Origin: an uncultured Paracoccaceae bacterium
GTDB taxonomy: Bacteria; Pseudomonadota; Alphaproteobacteria; Rhodobacterales; Rhodobacteraceae
DNA: 20,120 nt
Direction: 5' to 3'
Assembly (NCBI GenBank): GCA_937916485.1
Contig: CALFSV010000055.1
Coordinates: forward strand, 1 to 20,120
Both the position numbers and the translations under genes were made by a program. The notes under the pieces were generated by a model. It worked only from the letters and a program-made list of their open reading frames with translations, searched no databases and was not told the DNA's origin. The number at the start of each line of letters is the position of its first letter. Within the stretch, counting starts at the first letter, position 1. Shown piece by piece: positions 8,030 through 15,764 of the stretch.

Positions 8030-9007
8030 CTATCGCGCCGCCAGTTGGCCGTGATCAAGATCGAATGCCTCGATCGTCAATCCGTGTTGGTCGAGCACTG
8101 TTTCGATCTGCGCAGTATGTTCCGACACTGCGGTATCCAGCCAGCCGAGAAAAAGCTTTACGGGACGGCGGTTGAGAAAACGGGCCGGGCAGATTGCCCA
8201 ATACGACGGAAACATCAGCACCGGTATCTCCGGCAGGACAGGAACAAGCCGGCCCTCAGTCACTTCCGGCAATGCAAGTGCAAGCGATTCCAACACGATG
8301 CCTGCCCCGTCCAGGGCTAGTTGCAGCGCCATAGAAGAGCGGTCCATCAGGATCGACTTAGTGTTGCCACGGGTTTCGATCCCGTTGTGCATCAGCCAGA
8401 AGTCCCATTGGCAGATCGCCCGTGCGCTGTCGATCAGACGAGCCTGATCGAGCATCTCGGCAGGGTCATCCAATGCGTCCAAACTTTCAAGATATGCCGG
8501 GCTGCACAGGGGTAGCACATGGTCGTGCACAACAGCGCGGGCGTGCAAACCATGCCAGTCGCCCGTGCCATACCGGATGTCGAGGTCCATCACCTCGCGT
8601 TCGAAATCAGTGGGGTCCGGTGCTGCATCGACGCGTAATTCCCAGTCAGGGTGGCGCGCTACGAAGTCAGCCAGACGCGGCCCCAGCCACCGCACTCCGA
8701 AACTGGGCGTGACCCGCAGATTAAGGCGATGGGTATCGCGCGTCTTGCCCAGATGCCGGTCGGCATCGCGCAGCATCCTAAGGGCGGTGTTGGAAGTCTG
8801 GAACAACTGCTCCCCCTCCAGGGTCAGACTGAGCAAGCGCCCGTCACGGCGAAAGAGCTTGACCCCAAGCCGCTGCTCCAGAAGTTTTACCTGCTGGCTG
8901 ACAGCGGAAGGGGAGACCGAAAGCTCCTCGGCGGCGCGGGTAAGCGTGCCGCGCCGTGCGACTGTCTCGAAATAGAGATATGCGTTGAGGTTGGGTGTCA
9001 ATGGCAT
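8030..9007 (-). CDS. LysR-type transcriptional regulator, GcvA-like
   Basis: A 325-residue LysR protein. The N-terminal winged helix-turn-helix is clear (RAAEELSVSPSAVSQQVKLL, then RLGVKLFRR). The effector domain follows, with the GcvA-type signatures VTPSFGVRWLGPRL and DLDIRYGTGDWHGL, and ALDGAGIVLESLAL late in the protein. It is encoded tail to tail with the SDR gene, only nine bases away. By position it probably controls the split transketolase operon and perhaps the divergent DRL/transketolase pair, with binding sites expected in 4274-4454; this is inference. No strong ribosome site precedes the start. Confidence 0.85.
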   Translation of the reverse strand: MPLTPNLNAYLYFETVARRGTLTRAAEELSVSPSAVSQQVKLLEQRLGVKLFRRDGRLLSLTLEGEQLFQTSNTALRMLRDADRHLGKTRDTHRLNLRVTPSFGVRWLGPRLADFVARHPDWELRVDAAPDPTDFEREVMDLDIRYGTGDWHGLHARAVVHDHVLPLCSPAYLESLDALDDPAEMLDQARLIDSARAICQWDFWLMHNGIETRGNTKSILMDRSSMALQLALDGAGIVLESLALALPEVTEGRLVPVLPEIPVLMFPSYWAICPARFLNRRPVKLFLGWLDTAVSEHTAQIETVLDQHGLTIEAFDLDHGQLAAR

Positions 9008-9139
9008 CGATCAGAATACCACTATCTGGAATGCATCGAGACCGTTACTTCGCTGCTTCATTGTCATTCCCCTCGCTTTGACGTGTCGCCGCTTGTGCCT
9101 TCACGAAAGTCCGCTTATCCCCAAACTTCGGCCTACATC

Positions 9140-9811
9140 CTAATCTGTCACTGCCTTCAAATTTTGACGCTCATGGGAGATCACGCTAATGATATCTCGT
9201 GATAGTTGATCCAAGTGCTTTCCGATGGCAGCATCAAGGGCCAAAGGCTCTCTATTACGCAATGCCATTAGAATAGCAGTATGTTCCGCTATCATATTAC
9301 TACGATTCCGACGCTTAACTGCAGCAAGAAAACGCGCTCGCCAAAGACGCGCCAAGAAACGAGTGTGGATTTCTGCGATGGGCTCATTATGCGATGCTTT
9401 AGCAATTGCAGAATGAAAACTCATGTCGATTTCGAACAGGTCGACGGTGTCGATAGTGCTATAGTTTTCGGACATATGCTGCGTGATTGCAGCAATTTCA
9501 TCAATGTCTTTGTTAGTCGCACGCTCACATGCTAATTTGCCTGATAGCTTTTCAATTGATATCAAAACCTCGACATCGTCGGTAACGGCTTTGATATCCG
9601 GGATTGCAATTATGGGACTACGCGAAGGTCGTAAGGTGATCAGACCTTCGCGCGCTACGATACGGATTGCTTCGCGCATTGGTGTTCGGCTAACGCCAAG
9701 ATCATTAGCTCTGGTGCGCTCTTTTACAGAATCTCCAGGAGTGAGATTACCTCGCAAGATGTCGCGGCGCAGCTGATTTGCAAGTTTTTCTGGCAAAGTT
9801 TGATCCGACAT
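9140..9811 (-). CDS. GntR-family regulator with FCD domain
   Basis: A regulator of about 223 residues. The winged helix-turn-helix (RTRANDLGVSRTPMREAIRI, then EGLITLRPSR) is followed by an all-helical FCD effector domain. The FCD metal/ligand residues appear intact: DMSFH, then EHTAIL, then GKHLDQ. FadR/FCD regulators usually bind palindromes centred on GTATAC and respond to sugar acids or other organic acids. Three such palindromes occur in this window, in front of the TRAP operon, the dehydrogenase at 18116 and the dead SDR at 19790. Start 9811 (MSDQTLPEKL) is preferred because AAGGG lies six bases upstream; ATGs at 9826 and 9838 would add 5-9 residues. The gene diverges from the TRAP operon. 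A degenerate operator copy at 9867 suggests self-control. Confidence 0.87.
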   Translation of the reverse strand: MSDQTLPEKLANQLRRDILRGNLTPGDSVKERTRANDLGVSRTPMREAIRIVAREGLITLRPSRSPIIAIPDIKAVTDDVEVLISIEKLSGKLACERATNKDIDEIAAITQHMSENYSTIDTVDLFEIDMSFHSAIAKASHNEPIAEIHTRFLARLWRARFLAAVKRRNRSNMIAEHTAILMALRNREPLALDAAIGKHLDQLSRDIISVISHERQNLKAVTD

Positions 9812-9866
9812 TTGGGGCCCTTGCATTATTCCCAGCATATTTTCTGATAAGTTGAAATTTCGAAAG

Positions 9867-9876
9867 TTGTATACCG
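9867..9876. promoter_or_regulatory. Degenerate GntR operator TTGTATACCG
   Basis: It matches the TNGTATACNA pattern with one miss and lies 55 bases before the preferred gntR start. It may be an autoregulation site. It is weaker than the three perfect palindromes and could be chance in an AT-rich spacer. Confidence 0.3.
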
Positions 9877-9939
9877 AAATTTGTTGCGTGTCGATTTAGA
9901 AATGAGTGAAATTTGTTGCGTGCCGATTTGGAAATGAGT
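9876..9939 (+). repeat. Tandem duplication of a 32-bp unit in the gntR/dctP spacer
   Basis: Two head-to-tail 32-bp copies, 9876-9907 and 9908-9939, differ at only two positions (t/c and a/g). Each begins GAAATTTGTTGCGTG and ends GAAATGAGT. A third GAAATTT occurs at 9854-9860. The unit length is close to three helical turns, so any protein bound to both copies would sit on the same DNA face. The repeat is flanked by the degenerate (9867) and perfect (9953) GTATAC operators. Confidence 0.85.
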
Positions 9940-9952
9940 AGGGTATCTCCTG

Positions 9953-9968
9953 AGATGGTATACCATCT
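9953..9968. promoter_or_regulatory. GntR/FCD operator AGATGGTATACCATCT before dctP
   Basis: A perfect 16-bp palindrome with the TGGTATACCA core, 69 bases before the dctP start. The core is repeated exactly at 18049-18058 and 19721-19730. The form fits the TNGTATACNA sites known for FadR-subfamily GntR proteins. It most likely represses the TRAP/apionate operon until a sugar acid is present. Confidence 0.75.
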
Positions 9969-10037
9969 TAAATCACTAACTCCAAAGTTTAGTGAGAATA
10001 ATTAGGCGTAAAGTGCCTCAAAGGGAGAGAAACGAAT

Positions 10038-11051
10038 ATGAAGCTTAAACCATTACTTATGACCGCCGTCGCCGGTGCTACATTGGCTAGCGCGGCATTC
10101 GCACAGGACGTAACCTTACGCATCCAAACACACTATGCTACTGAGCATCCGACAGGTAAGATGTTGGCTCAATGGGTAGATGACGTCCAAACTATGTCTG
10201 GAGGCGAGATCTCTATTGAGATGTTCTATTCATCGTCTGTTGTTGCTACTGTTGAAACATTCGATGCTGCAATCAATGGCATTCTTGATTGTGATGCAAC
10301 AGGCGGCGCTTACCAAACTGGTAAAAACCCCGCGTTCCAATTCGTTGGCGACATCATGGGCGGGTACGACACCCCGTGGCAGCAGTATAGCTGGCTATAC
10401 TATGGCGACGGCTACGAAGCGGCTCAGGAGCTCTACAACGCTCAGGGCATGCAGTTGATTGGGTGGGCGGTTTATGGTCAGGAGTCGTTTGCGTCTTCTA
10501 AGCCAATTGCTGGCCCTGCAGATCTTGTAGGTTGGAAATTCCGTTCACCTCCAGGCATGGAGACAGAGATATTCGAAAAAATGGGTGCGTCACCAATCGT
10601 GATGGACTTTACTGAGATCTTTACTGCGCTTGAAACGGGTATCATCGACGGTGCGGATGCATCTGGCTTGGCCAACAACGTGGGACTAGGTCTTTACGAC
10701 ATCGTGAAGCACGCGAACTATCCTGGTTTCCATTCTATGCCATCAGACCACCTCGCTTGTAATCAAGCTGTGTGGGAAGGCCTGACCGAACAACAGCGCC
10801 GCATCATGGAGACGGCCTGGCAAAAGTTATCGTTCCAAATAGCAATGTTGAATGAGAAGGCAAATACTGAGGCGGCTGCTATGCTCCAAGAGCAGGGAGT
10901 CACCCTATATGATTGGTCAACTGAAGATAAAGCTGCATTCCGCGTTGCAGCGCAGGCCGCTTGGGACGATTGGGCCACACGTAGTCCGGAGGCAGCAGCG
11001 CTAGTTGAAAGCCACAAGGGTTACCTTCGCCAGCTGGGTCTCGTCAAGTAG
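10038..11051 (+). CDS. dctP: TRAP transporter solute-binding protein (DctP family)
   Basis: A 337-residue periplasmic binding protein. Residues 1-22 form a Sec signal peptide (MKLKPLLMTAVAGATLASAAFA, cleaved after AFA). The mature part shows the TRAP pattern: HYATEHPTGKM near the start, GWKFRSPPG with the ligand-carboxylate arginine (Arg169), and TEIFTALETGIIDGAD. Family members capture organic acids and hand them to the QM membrane unit using the sodium gradient. GGGAG lies upstream of the ATG. The gene is first in an operon with apnO, oiaK and a RuBisCO-like protein, so the ligand is probably D-apionate or a related sugar acid; this is an inference from context. A terminator-like hairpin follows it, which should make the binding protein more abundant than the membrane subunits. 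Confidence 0.88.
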   Translation: MKLKPLLMTAVAGATLASAAFAQDVTLRIQTHYATEHPTGKMLAQWVDDVQTMSGGEISIEMFYSSSVVATVETFDAAINGILDCDATGGAYQTGKNPAFQFVGDIMGGYDTPWQQYSWLYYGDGYEAAQELYNAQGMQLIGWAVYGQESFASSKPIAGPADLVGWKFRSPPGMETEIFEKMGASPIVMDFTEIFTALETGIIDGADASGLANNVGLGLYDIVKHANYPGFHSMPSDHLACNQAVWEGLTEQQRRIMETAWQKLSFQIAMLNEKANTEAAAMLQEQGVTLYDWSTEDKAAFRVAAQAAWDDWATRSPEAAALVESHKGYLRQLGLVK

Positions 11052-11083
11052 TATTGGATGACCGCCCCTAACACTTAATGATC

Positions 11084-11114
11084 AAGGCGGGTGCAGTCCG
11101 TGCCCGCCTTTTTT
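11084..11114 (+). terminator. Rho-independent terminator/attenuator between dctP and dctQ
   Basis: AAGGCGGG (11084-11091) pairs perfectly with CCCGCCTT (11103-11110) around an 11-base loop, followed by a run of T. It lies in the 108-base gap after dctP. Since dctQM-apnO-oiaK follow on the same strand with no other clear promoter, it probably works as a partial terminator that sets the ratio of binding protein to downstream genes. Confidence 0.75.
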
Positions 11115-11159
11115 AACCCGAATTTGATGTCCAATCACAGAAAGATTAGGAAGCAAAAA

Positions 11160-11972
11160 ATGCAGATAGAATCGCTTTTTTTAGGGCGCATGAGAGCGCC
11201 GATCAAGACGGGAATGATCGTCTTTTGTGGCCTCACACTTTTGCTTTATCTGTTTCTTGTTGGGCAGCGAATGTTCGCAGTAGAACCCTACGGTATGTTT
11301 GAGATGATACGTCCTGCGGGAAAGCCGCTGGTACAGGTAACACTCACTTGTTTAGCAATATCATTAATCTTTGCATCAATCTTTTTGTCCGACACTAAAG
11401 GCGCAATTGAAACGCCTCCTGACGGTTTTTTTGATCTTGTGTCCGTGGTTTTGGGGCGCCTTGCGATGATTATGACAGCTTTTATTGTGCTAGTAATGTT
11501 CTACGAGGTCGTTTCGCGCTACGTATTCTCGCGGCCAACACTTTGGGCCAATGAACTGTCCCTGTGGATCGGATCTTTCGTTTTTTTGTTTGCAGGACTT
11601 TACGCCATGCAACAACGTAGCCATATCCGAATTTACATCATTTACGACACAATGCCTTGGTGGATGCAAAAAACATCTGACTGTATCTCCGTCCTGTTGA
11701 TCGTTGCCTTCACCTTCGCCCTTGTTTGGGGTGGCTATACCGATGCCGAGAACCGCTTCATGCGGATGGAGACCTTTGGCACGGCTTGGGATCCGCCTAT
11801 CCCTGGTATTGTCAAACCCGCACTACTAATCATTGTTGTCTTGGTCTGCATTCAAGCTGTTTCTAACTTGTTCGCCGATTGGAATAAGGCACCGCAGTCG
11901 CACACACCGGCCGACGAGATCGATGAAATAGAAATCGAAAACATCCGCCGTACTCTTGAGGAAAAGAACTAA
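11160..11972 (+). CDS. dctQ: TRAP transporter small permease (DctQ family), long form
   Basis: A 270-residue membrane protein, clearly longer than the usual 160-200 residues. The C-terminal half has the DctQ pattern: MFYEVVSRYVFSRPTLWANE, then FAGLYAMQQRSHIRI, giving four membrane segments. The first 95 or so residues add two more hydrophobic segments (around GMIVFCGLTLLLYLFLVG and VQVTLTCLAISLIFASIFL). The tail is acidic and charged. Start 11160 is chosen because AGGAAG lies six bases upstream; an upstream in-frame GTG falls inside the terminator. It overlaps dctM by one base (TAATG), so the two are translationally coupled. Confidence 0.85.
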   Translation: MQIESLFLGRMRAPIKTGMIVFCGLTLLLYLFLVGQRMFAVEPYGMFEMIRPAGKPLVQVTLTCLAISLIFASIFLSDTKGAIETPPDGFFDLVSVVLGRLAMIMTAFIVLVMFYEVVSRYVFSRPTLWANELSLWIGSFVFLFAGLYAMQQRSHIRIYIIYDTMPWWMQKTSDCISVLLIVAFTFALVWGGYTDAENRFMRMETFGTAWDPPIPGIVKPALLIIVVLVCIQAVSNLFADWNKAPQSHTPADEIDEIEIENIRRTLEEKN

Positions 11973-13567
11973 TGGTCGATATTGGCACACTATCTCTTAT
12001 CGTTCTTCTGGGTATGTTCGCCCTGTTGGCCATTGGTATGCCTCTTGGGTTTGCCTCGGCGTTCTTGGCTGTTGTCACCCTCTCTTTAAAGTTCCCACCT
12101 GATCTTTTATGGGGTGATTTTGGGCGTGGCCCGCTGTCTGTCCTGGGGCAGGCGGTCTATCGGCAAATGACGAATTATGTGCTCATATCGGTTCCGTTAT
12201 TTATATTCATGGCTGCAATGCTGGAGCGGTCTGGTATTGCGCGGGATATGTATTCGTCGCTCAACGTTTGGATGAGCCGGATGCGTGGCGGCATCGCCAT
12301 AGCTACGTCTATCATGGCGGTAATAATGGCCGCGATGTCTGGTATTATCGGCGGTGAAGTTGTGCTGCTTGGCTTAATCGCTTTGCCCCAGATGTTACGA
12401 CTTGGCTATGATCGCAATCTTGCTATTGGTACGATCTGTGCGTCCGGTTCACTGGGAACCATGATACCACCATCGATAGTTTTAATTTTTTACGGTCTTG
12501 TAACAGAGACATCTATCAAGGCGTTGTTCACCGCATCTTTTTTGCCAGGTTTTATGCTAGCATCGTTCTTCATTCTATATATTTTGATCCGCACGCGAGC
12601 GAACACATCATTAGCCCCCTTGCCAGATCCAATCCCGGGCGAGCCCGAAGGCTCAGAAAAGGGTTTGATGTTCCTCGGCTTTATCTCACGCTTTGCGATG
12701 TGGGTGTCGGGTGTTTTGTTCCTTCGCGCGGTCTTTTTTACCGTGACAGGTGACAATACAATCCGCGAAAATGAAGACCCGATCACGTTGGGTATGGTCG
12801 CTGACATCCCTTGGATAGTTGGCGCGTTTGTGATCTTTGCTTTAATTGTGTTCGTGGTCGTTGGACGCGAACGTACCCAACGTGGTTGGAAAATGGGTAA
12901 AGGACTCATAGCCCCAATTGTTGTCATTGGTGTGGTCTTAGGGTCCATTTATGGTGGCATTACAGGTATCACTGAAGCTGCCGGCATGGGTGTGATCGCC
13001 GTATTCGCCATCGGTATCATCCGCCGCGAAATGACGTTTGATATCGTTTGGGACAGCTTGATCCGTACGCTTAAGTCGACAGGCACGATTATCTGGGTCA
13101 CAATCGGTGCAGCAGCTTTGGCTGCTGCCTACACGCTTGTTGGTGGACCAACCTATGTAGCTAACATGATCATTGGAGCAGAGCTGCCAACGATGGGTAT
13201 CATATTGATGATGATGCTTGTGTTTTTGATCATGGGCATGTTCATGGATTGGGTCGGTATCGTGCTCTTGATTATGCCGGTATTCCTACCCATCGTAGTA
13301 CGACTTCCAGTTGAGGAAATCGGGCTCTTCGGCAGCATAGAAGCACGCTACATTCCGATCTGGTTCGGCGTTGTATTCTGTATGAACATGCAAGTCAGCT
13401 TTTTGTCACCACCCTTTGGCCCCGCGGCTTTCTATCTAAAGTCTGTTGCGCCGCCCGAGATTTCGCTGACAGATATCTTCCGCGGTTTCTTGCCGTTCAT
13501 CTGTTTGCAACTGTTGGCACTTTCAACCCTGCTGATCTGGCCGAACATTATCACCATGTTCTTATGA
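11972..13567 (+). CDS. dctM: TRAP transporter large permease (DctM family), long form
   Basis: A 531-residue polytopic membrane protein that forms the transport channel with DctQ. DctM features are visible: VLISVPLFIFMAAMLERSG, IMAAMSGIIGGEVVLLG, the GTMIPPSIVLIFYG motif, and GGITGITEAAGMG. It is about 100 residues longer than the usual DctM. The excess is an insert at roughly residues 215-300 that adds two or three hydrophobic segments (MWVSGVLFLRAVFF and WIVGAFVIFALIVFVVVG). The long DctQ beside it suggests a subfamily in which both membrane subunits are expanded. It is followed 24 bases later by apnO. Confidence 0.88.
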   Translation: MVDIGTLSLIVLLGMFALLAIGMPLGFASAFLAVVTLSLKFPPDLLWGDFGRGPLSVLGQAVYRQMTNYVLISVPLFIFMAAMLERSGIARDMYSSLNVWMSRMRGGIAIATSIMAVIMAAMSGIIGGEVVLLGLIALPQMLRLGYDRNLAIGTICASGSLGTMIPPSIVLIFYGLVTETSIKALFTASFLPGFMLASFFILYILIRTRANTSLAPLPDPIPGEPEGSEKGLMFLGFISRFAMWVSGVLFLRAVFFTVTGDNTIRENEDPITLGMVADIPWIVGAFVIFALIVFVVVGRERTQRGWKMGKGLIAPIVVIGVVLGSIYGGITGITEAAGMGVIAVFAIGIIRREMTFDIVWDSLIRTLKSTGTIIWVTIGAAALAAAYTLVGGPTYVANMIIGAELPTMGIILMMMLVFLIMGMFMDWVGIVLLIMPVFLPIVVRLPVEEIGLFGSIEARYIPIWFGVVFCMNMQVSFLSPPFGPAAFYLKSVAPPEISLTDIFRGFLPFICLQLLALSTLLIWPNIITMFL

Positions 13568-13591
13568 CTACGGCTAATATGGAGAAATAAT

Positions 13592-14422
13592 ATGACTGAC
13601 AAACTGGTTCTTATGGGTGCTGGCGGCAAGATGGGTGTACGGAGTGCCGCCAACCTTGCGAGAACGGATTTCGACGTGGCGCATGTTGAAATCTCCGAAG
13701 CCGGACGCGCTCGATTGAAAGAGACTGTGGGCGTTGATTGCGTCGACATCGACACTGCGATGGAGGGTGCAGACATCGTCCTGCTGGCCGTCCCAGATAC
13801 CGCTATCAAAGCCGTCGCCGCTACGATCATCGACAAAGTACCAAGTGGCGCGATGGTTATCTGCCTTGATGCGGCGGGTCCATTTGCTGGCCATCTACCC
13901 GCTCGTGAAGACGTTACTTATTTTGTTACGCACCCTTGCCATCCCCCGATTTACAACGACGAAAAAACAGACGCTGGCCGGAAGGACTACTTCGGTGGGA
14001 TCGCCGCAGAACAGGGTATCGTAAACGCACTGATGCAAGGCCCGGAGAATCACTATGCTTTGGGTGAAAAAGTGGGTCGCGCCATCTATGCGCCTGTTGC
14101 GCGGAGCCACCGTGTCACGGTCGAACAGATGGCCTTGCTGGAGCCAGGCTTGTCCGAAACCGTTTGCGCATCCTTGCTAGACGTCATGCGTGAAGCCATG
14201 GACGAAGTTGTACGCCGTGGCGTGCCAAAGGAAGCTGCGCGTGACTTCTTACTCGGCCATATGAACATTCTTGGTGCTGTAATATTTGAGGAAGTTGATG
14301 GAGTGTTTTCAGACGCGTGCAACAAGGCGATTGAATTCGGCAAGCCTGTCCTGATGCGTGATGACTGGAAGCGGGTGTTCGAGCCAGACGAGATTGCCGC
14401 CAGTATTCAACGCATTACCTAA
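13592..14422 (+). CDS. apnO: D-apionate oxidoisomerase
   Basis: A 276-residue NAD-dependent enzyme resembling ApnO, which turns D-apionate into 3-oxo-isoapionate by coupled oxidation and skeletal isomerisation. The Rossmann motif GAGGKMG is at 9-15. The family signature THPCHPPIYNDE (113-124) follows, with a helical C-terminal domain (LLGHMNILGAVIFEEVDGVF region). GGAGAA lies five bases before the ATG. It is the first enzyme gene after the transporter and is followed by a DUF1537 kinase and a RuBisCO-like protein, the same trio known for D-apionate breakdown. That context raises confidence in the substrate. A generic 6-phosphogluconate-dehydrogenase-like role is the alternative. Confidence 0.82.
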   Translation: MTDKLVLMGAGGKMGVRSAANLARTDFDVAHVEISEAGRARLKETVGVDCVDIDTAMEGADIVLLAVPDTAIKAVAATIIDKVPSGAMVICLDAAGPFAGHLPAREDVTYFVTHPCHPPIYNDEKTDAGRKDYFGGIAAEQGIVNALMQGPENHYALGEKVGRAIYAPVARSHRVTVEQMALLEPGLSETVCASLLDVMREAMDEVVRRGVPKEAARDFLLGHMNILGAVIFEEVDGVFSDACNKAIEFGKPVLMRDDWKRVFEPDEIAASIQRIT

Positions 14423-14435
14423 ACTGATAGATCTA

Positions 14436-15764
14436 ATGAATATTGGCGAAAAACCTGTTCTGGCGTGGCTGGGTGATGATTTTACTGGTGCCGCAGCCGT
14501 CATGGAAGTACTGGCGTTCGCTGGCTTGCCGGCAGTGTTGTTCTTGCGTCCGCCAACACCAGAACGGATGGAAGATTTTCCAGATATGCGTGGGATCGGT
14601 ATCGCCAGTATGGCACGTACGTTTGATGCTGATCGTATGGATGAAGAATTGCCAGTCCTATTCGATATTCTCGCAAAAACAGGTGCGACATTGGTGCAAT
14701 ACAAGACGTGCTCAACCCTCGATTCAGCACCTCATATTGGATCAATCGGCAAAGCTATGGACATCGGTTCAAAGGCGTTTGATACCAACACAATCCCGGT
14801 CATGATAGCAGCCCCTGAAATGCGCCGTTACCAAGCATTTGGGCAGCTGTTTGCAGGAACTGATGCAGGGGTTTTCCGTTTAGACAGACACCCCGTTATG
14901 GCTAGGCATCCCGTGACACCTATGGGCGAAGCGGATGTGGCAGTGCATTTGTCGGCACAAACCAAAATGGCGATGCACTGCCTCAATTTTGAAGTTTTGA
15001 GTGATCTGGAAGGCGCTAAGGCTGCGATGGACATTGCTCAGGGTGGGATCACTATTGATCAGATGACATCCGCAGATGTTACGTCTGCAGGTGAGCTGTT
15101 GTGGGGCGCTGGGCATCGGTTTGTAGTTGGCTCACAAGGGATCGCCTATGCATTGGTCGCGTATTTCCAAAAGACAGGTGTGCTTGCGGCGTCACCTGCC
15201 GTCAAAGGCATTGGCCGCGCCAAGCGGATGGCTGTGGTGTCAGGTTCGGTATCGCCAATTACGGGGGATCAAATTGCATGGGCGCTAGACAACGGATTTG
15301 TGGATATCAGATTGGATGTTGTACGGGCTTGTGAAGGTGATCTTGCTGCCGAAGAAATCCGTGTTTTGGCTGCTGCGAAAGCCGCGTTGGAGCGCGATCA
15401 AGTCCCGCTAATCTATACTGCGCGTGGCACAGATGACCTGGCTGTCATGCAATTACGAGAGGCGGCTGGCGACGATCTTGCACAAATAAACGATGAGATT
15501 GGCACTTCTCTTGGACGTATCCTTGCGCGGCTCGTCGATCAATCGGCACTTGATCGCGCTGTGGTTTCGGGTGGCGATACCTCGGGGCATGTGTGCAGGG
15601 CCTTGGGCATCGATGCACTTACCGCCGCCGCCCCTACCATTCCAGGCGCTGCAATTTGCTTTGCCCATGGCGGAACGCGGCCGCTTACGTTGGCACTGAA
15701 GGGCGGACAGATGGGCAGCCGCGATTACTTTGGATGGGTTCTGAATGGAGGTGGCCAAAAATGA
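14436..15764 (+). CDS. oiaK: Four-carbon-acid sugar kinase family (DUF1537), 3-oxo-isoapionate kinase
   Basis: A 442-residue ATP-dependent kinase of the DUF1537 family. The N-terminal substrate domain starts WLGDDFTGAA (residues 11-20), with YKTCSTLDSAPHIGSIGKAM further on. The C-terminal nucleotide-binding domain carries VVSGGDTSGHVCRALGI and FAHGG. In the apionate pathway OiaK phosphorylates 3-oxo-isoapionate at C4; close relatives (OtnK) act on 3-oxo-tetronates. Between apnO and a RuBisCO-like gene, OiaK is the better call, but activity on oxo-tetronates produced by DenD or LtnD is possible. Start 14436 (MNIGEKPVLAW) is chosen by homology; its ribosome site is weak. The stop overlaps the next start (ATGA). 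Confidence 0.82.
   Translation: MNIGEKPVLAWLGDDFTGAAAVMEVLAFAGLPAVLFLRPPTPERMEDFPDMRGIGIASMARTFDADRMDEELPVLFDILAKTGATLVQYKTCSTLDSAPHIGSIGKAMDIGSKAFDTNTIPVMIAAPEMRRYQAFGQLFAGTDAGVFRLDRHPVMARHPVTPMGEADVAVHLSAQTKMAMHCLNFEVLSDLEGAKAAMDIAQGGITIDQMTSADVTSAGELLWGAGHRFVVGSQGIAYALVAYFQKTGVLAASPAVKGIGRAKRMAVVSGSVSPITGDQIAWALDNGFVDIRLDVVRACEGDLAAEEIRVLAAAKAALERDQVPLIYTARGTDDLAVMQLREAAGDDLAQINDEIGTSLGRILARLVDQSALDRAVVSGGDTSGHVCRALGIDALTAAAPTIPGAAICFAHGGTRPLTLALKGGQMGSRDYFGWVLNGGGQK

Noticed and set aside
11091..11159. Upstream in-frame GTG as an alternative dctQ start
   Set aside because: It lies within the terminator hairpin and has no ribosome site, whereas ATG 11160 has AGGAAG at good spacing.
15593..15760. 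Upstream in-frame start extending the RuBisCO-like protein by about 56 residues
   Set aside because: It would lie inside oiaK and lacks RuBisCO similarity; ATG 15761 has a strong GGAGG and the typical four-base overlap.
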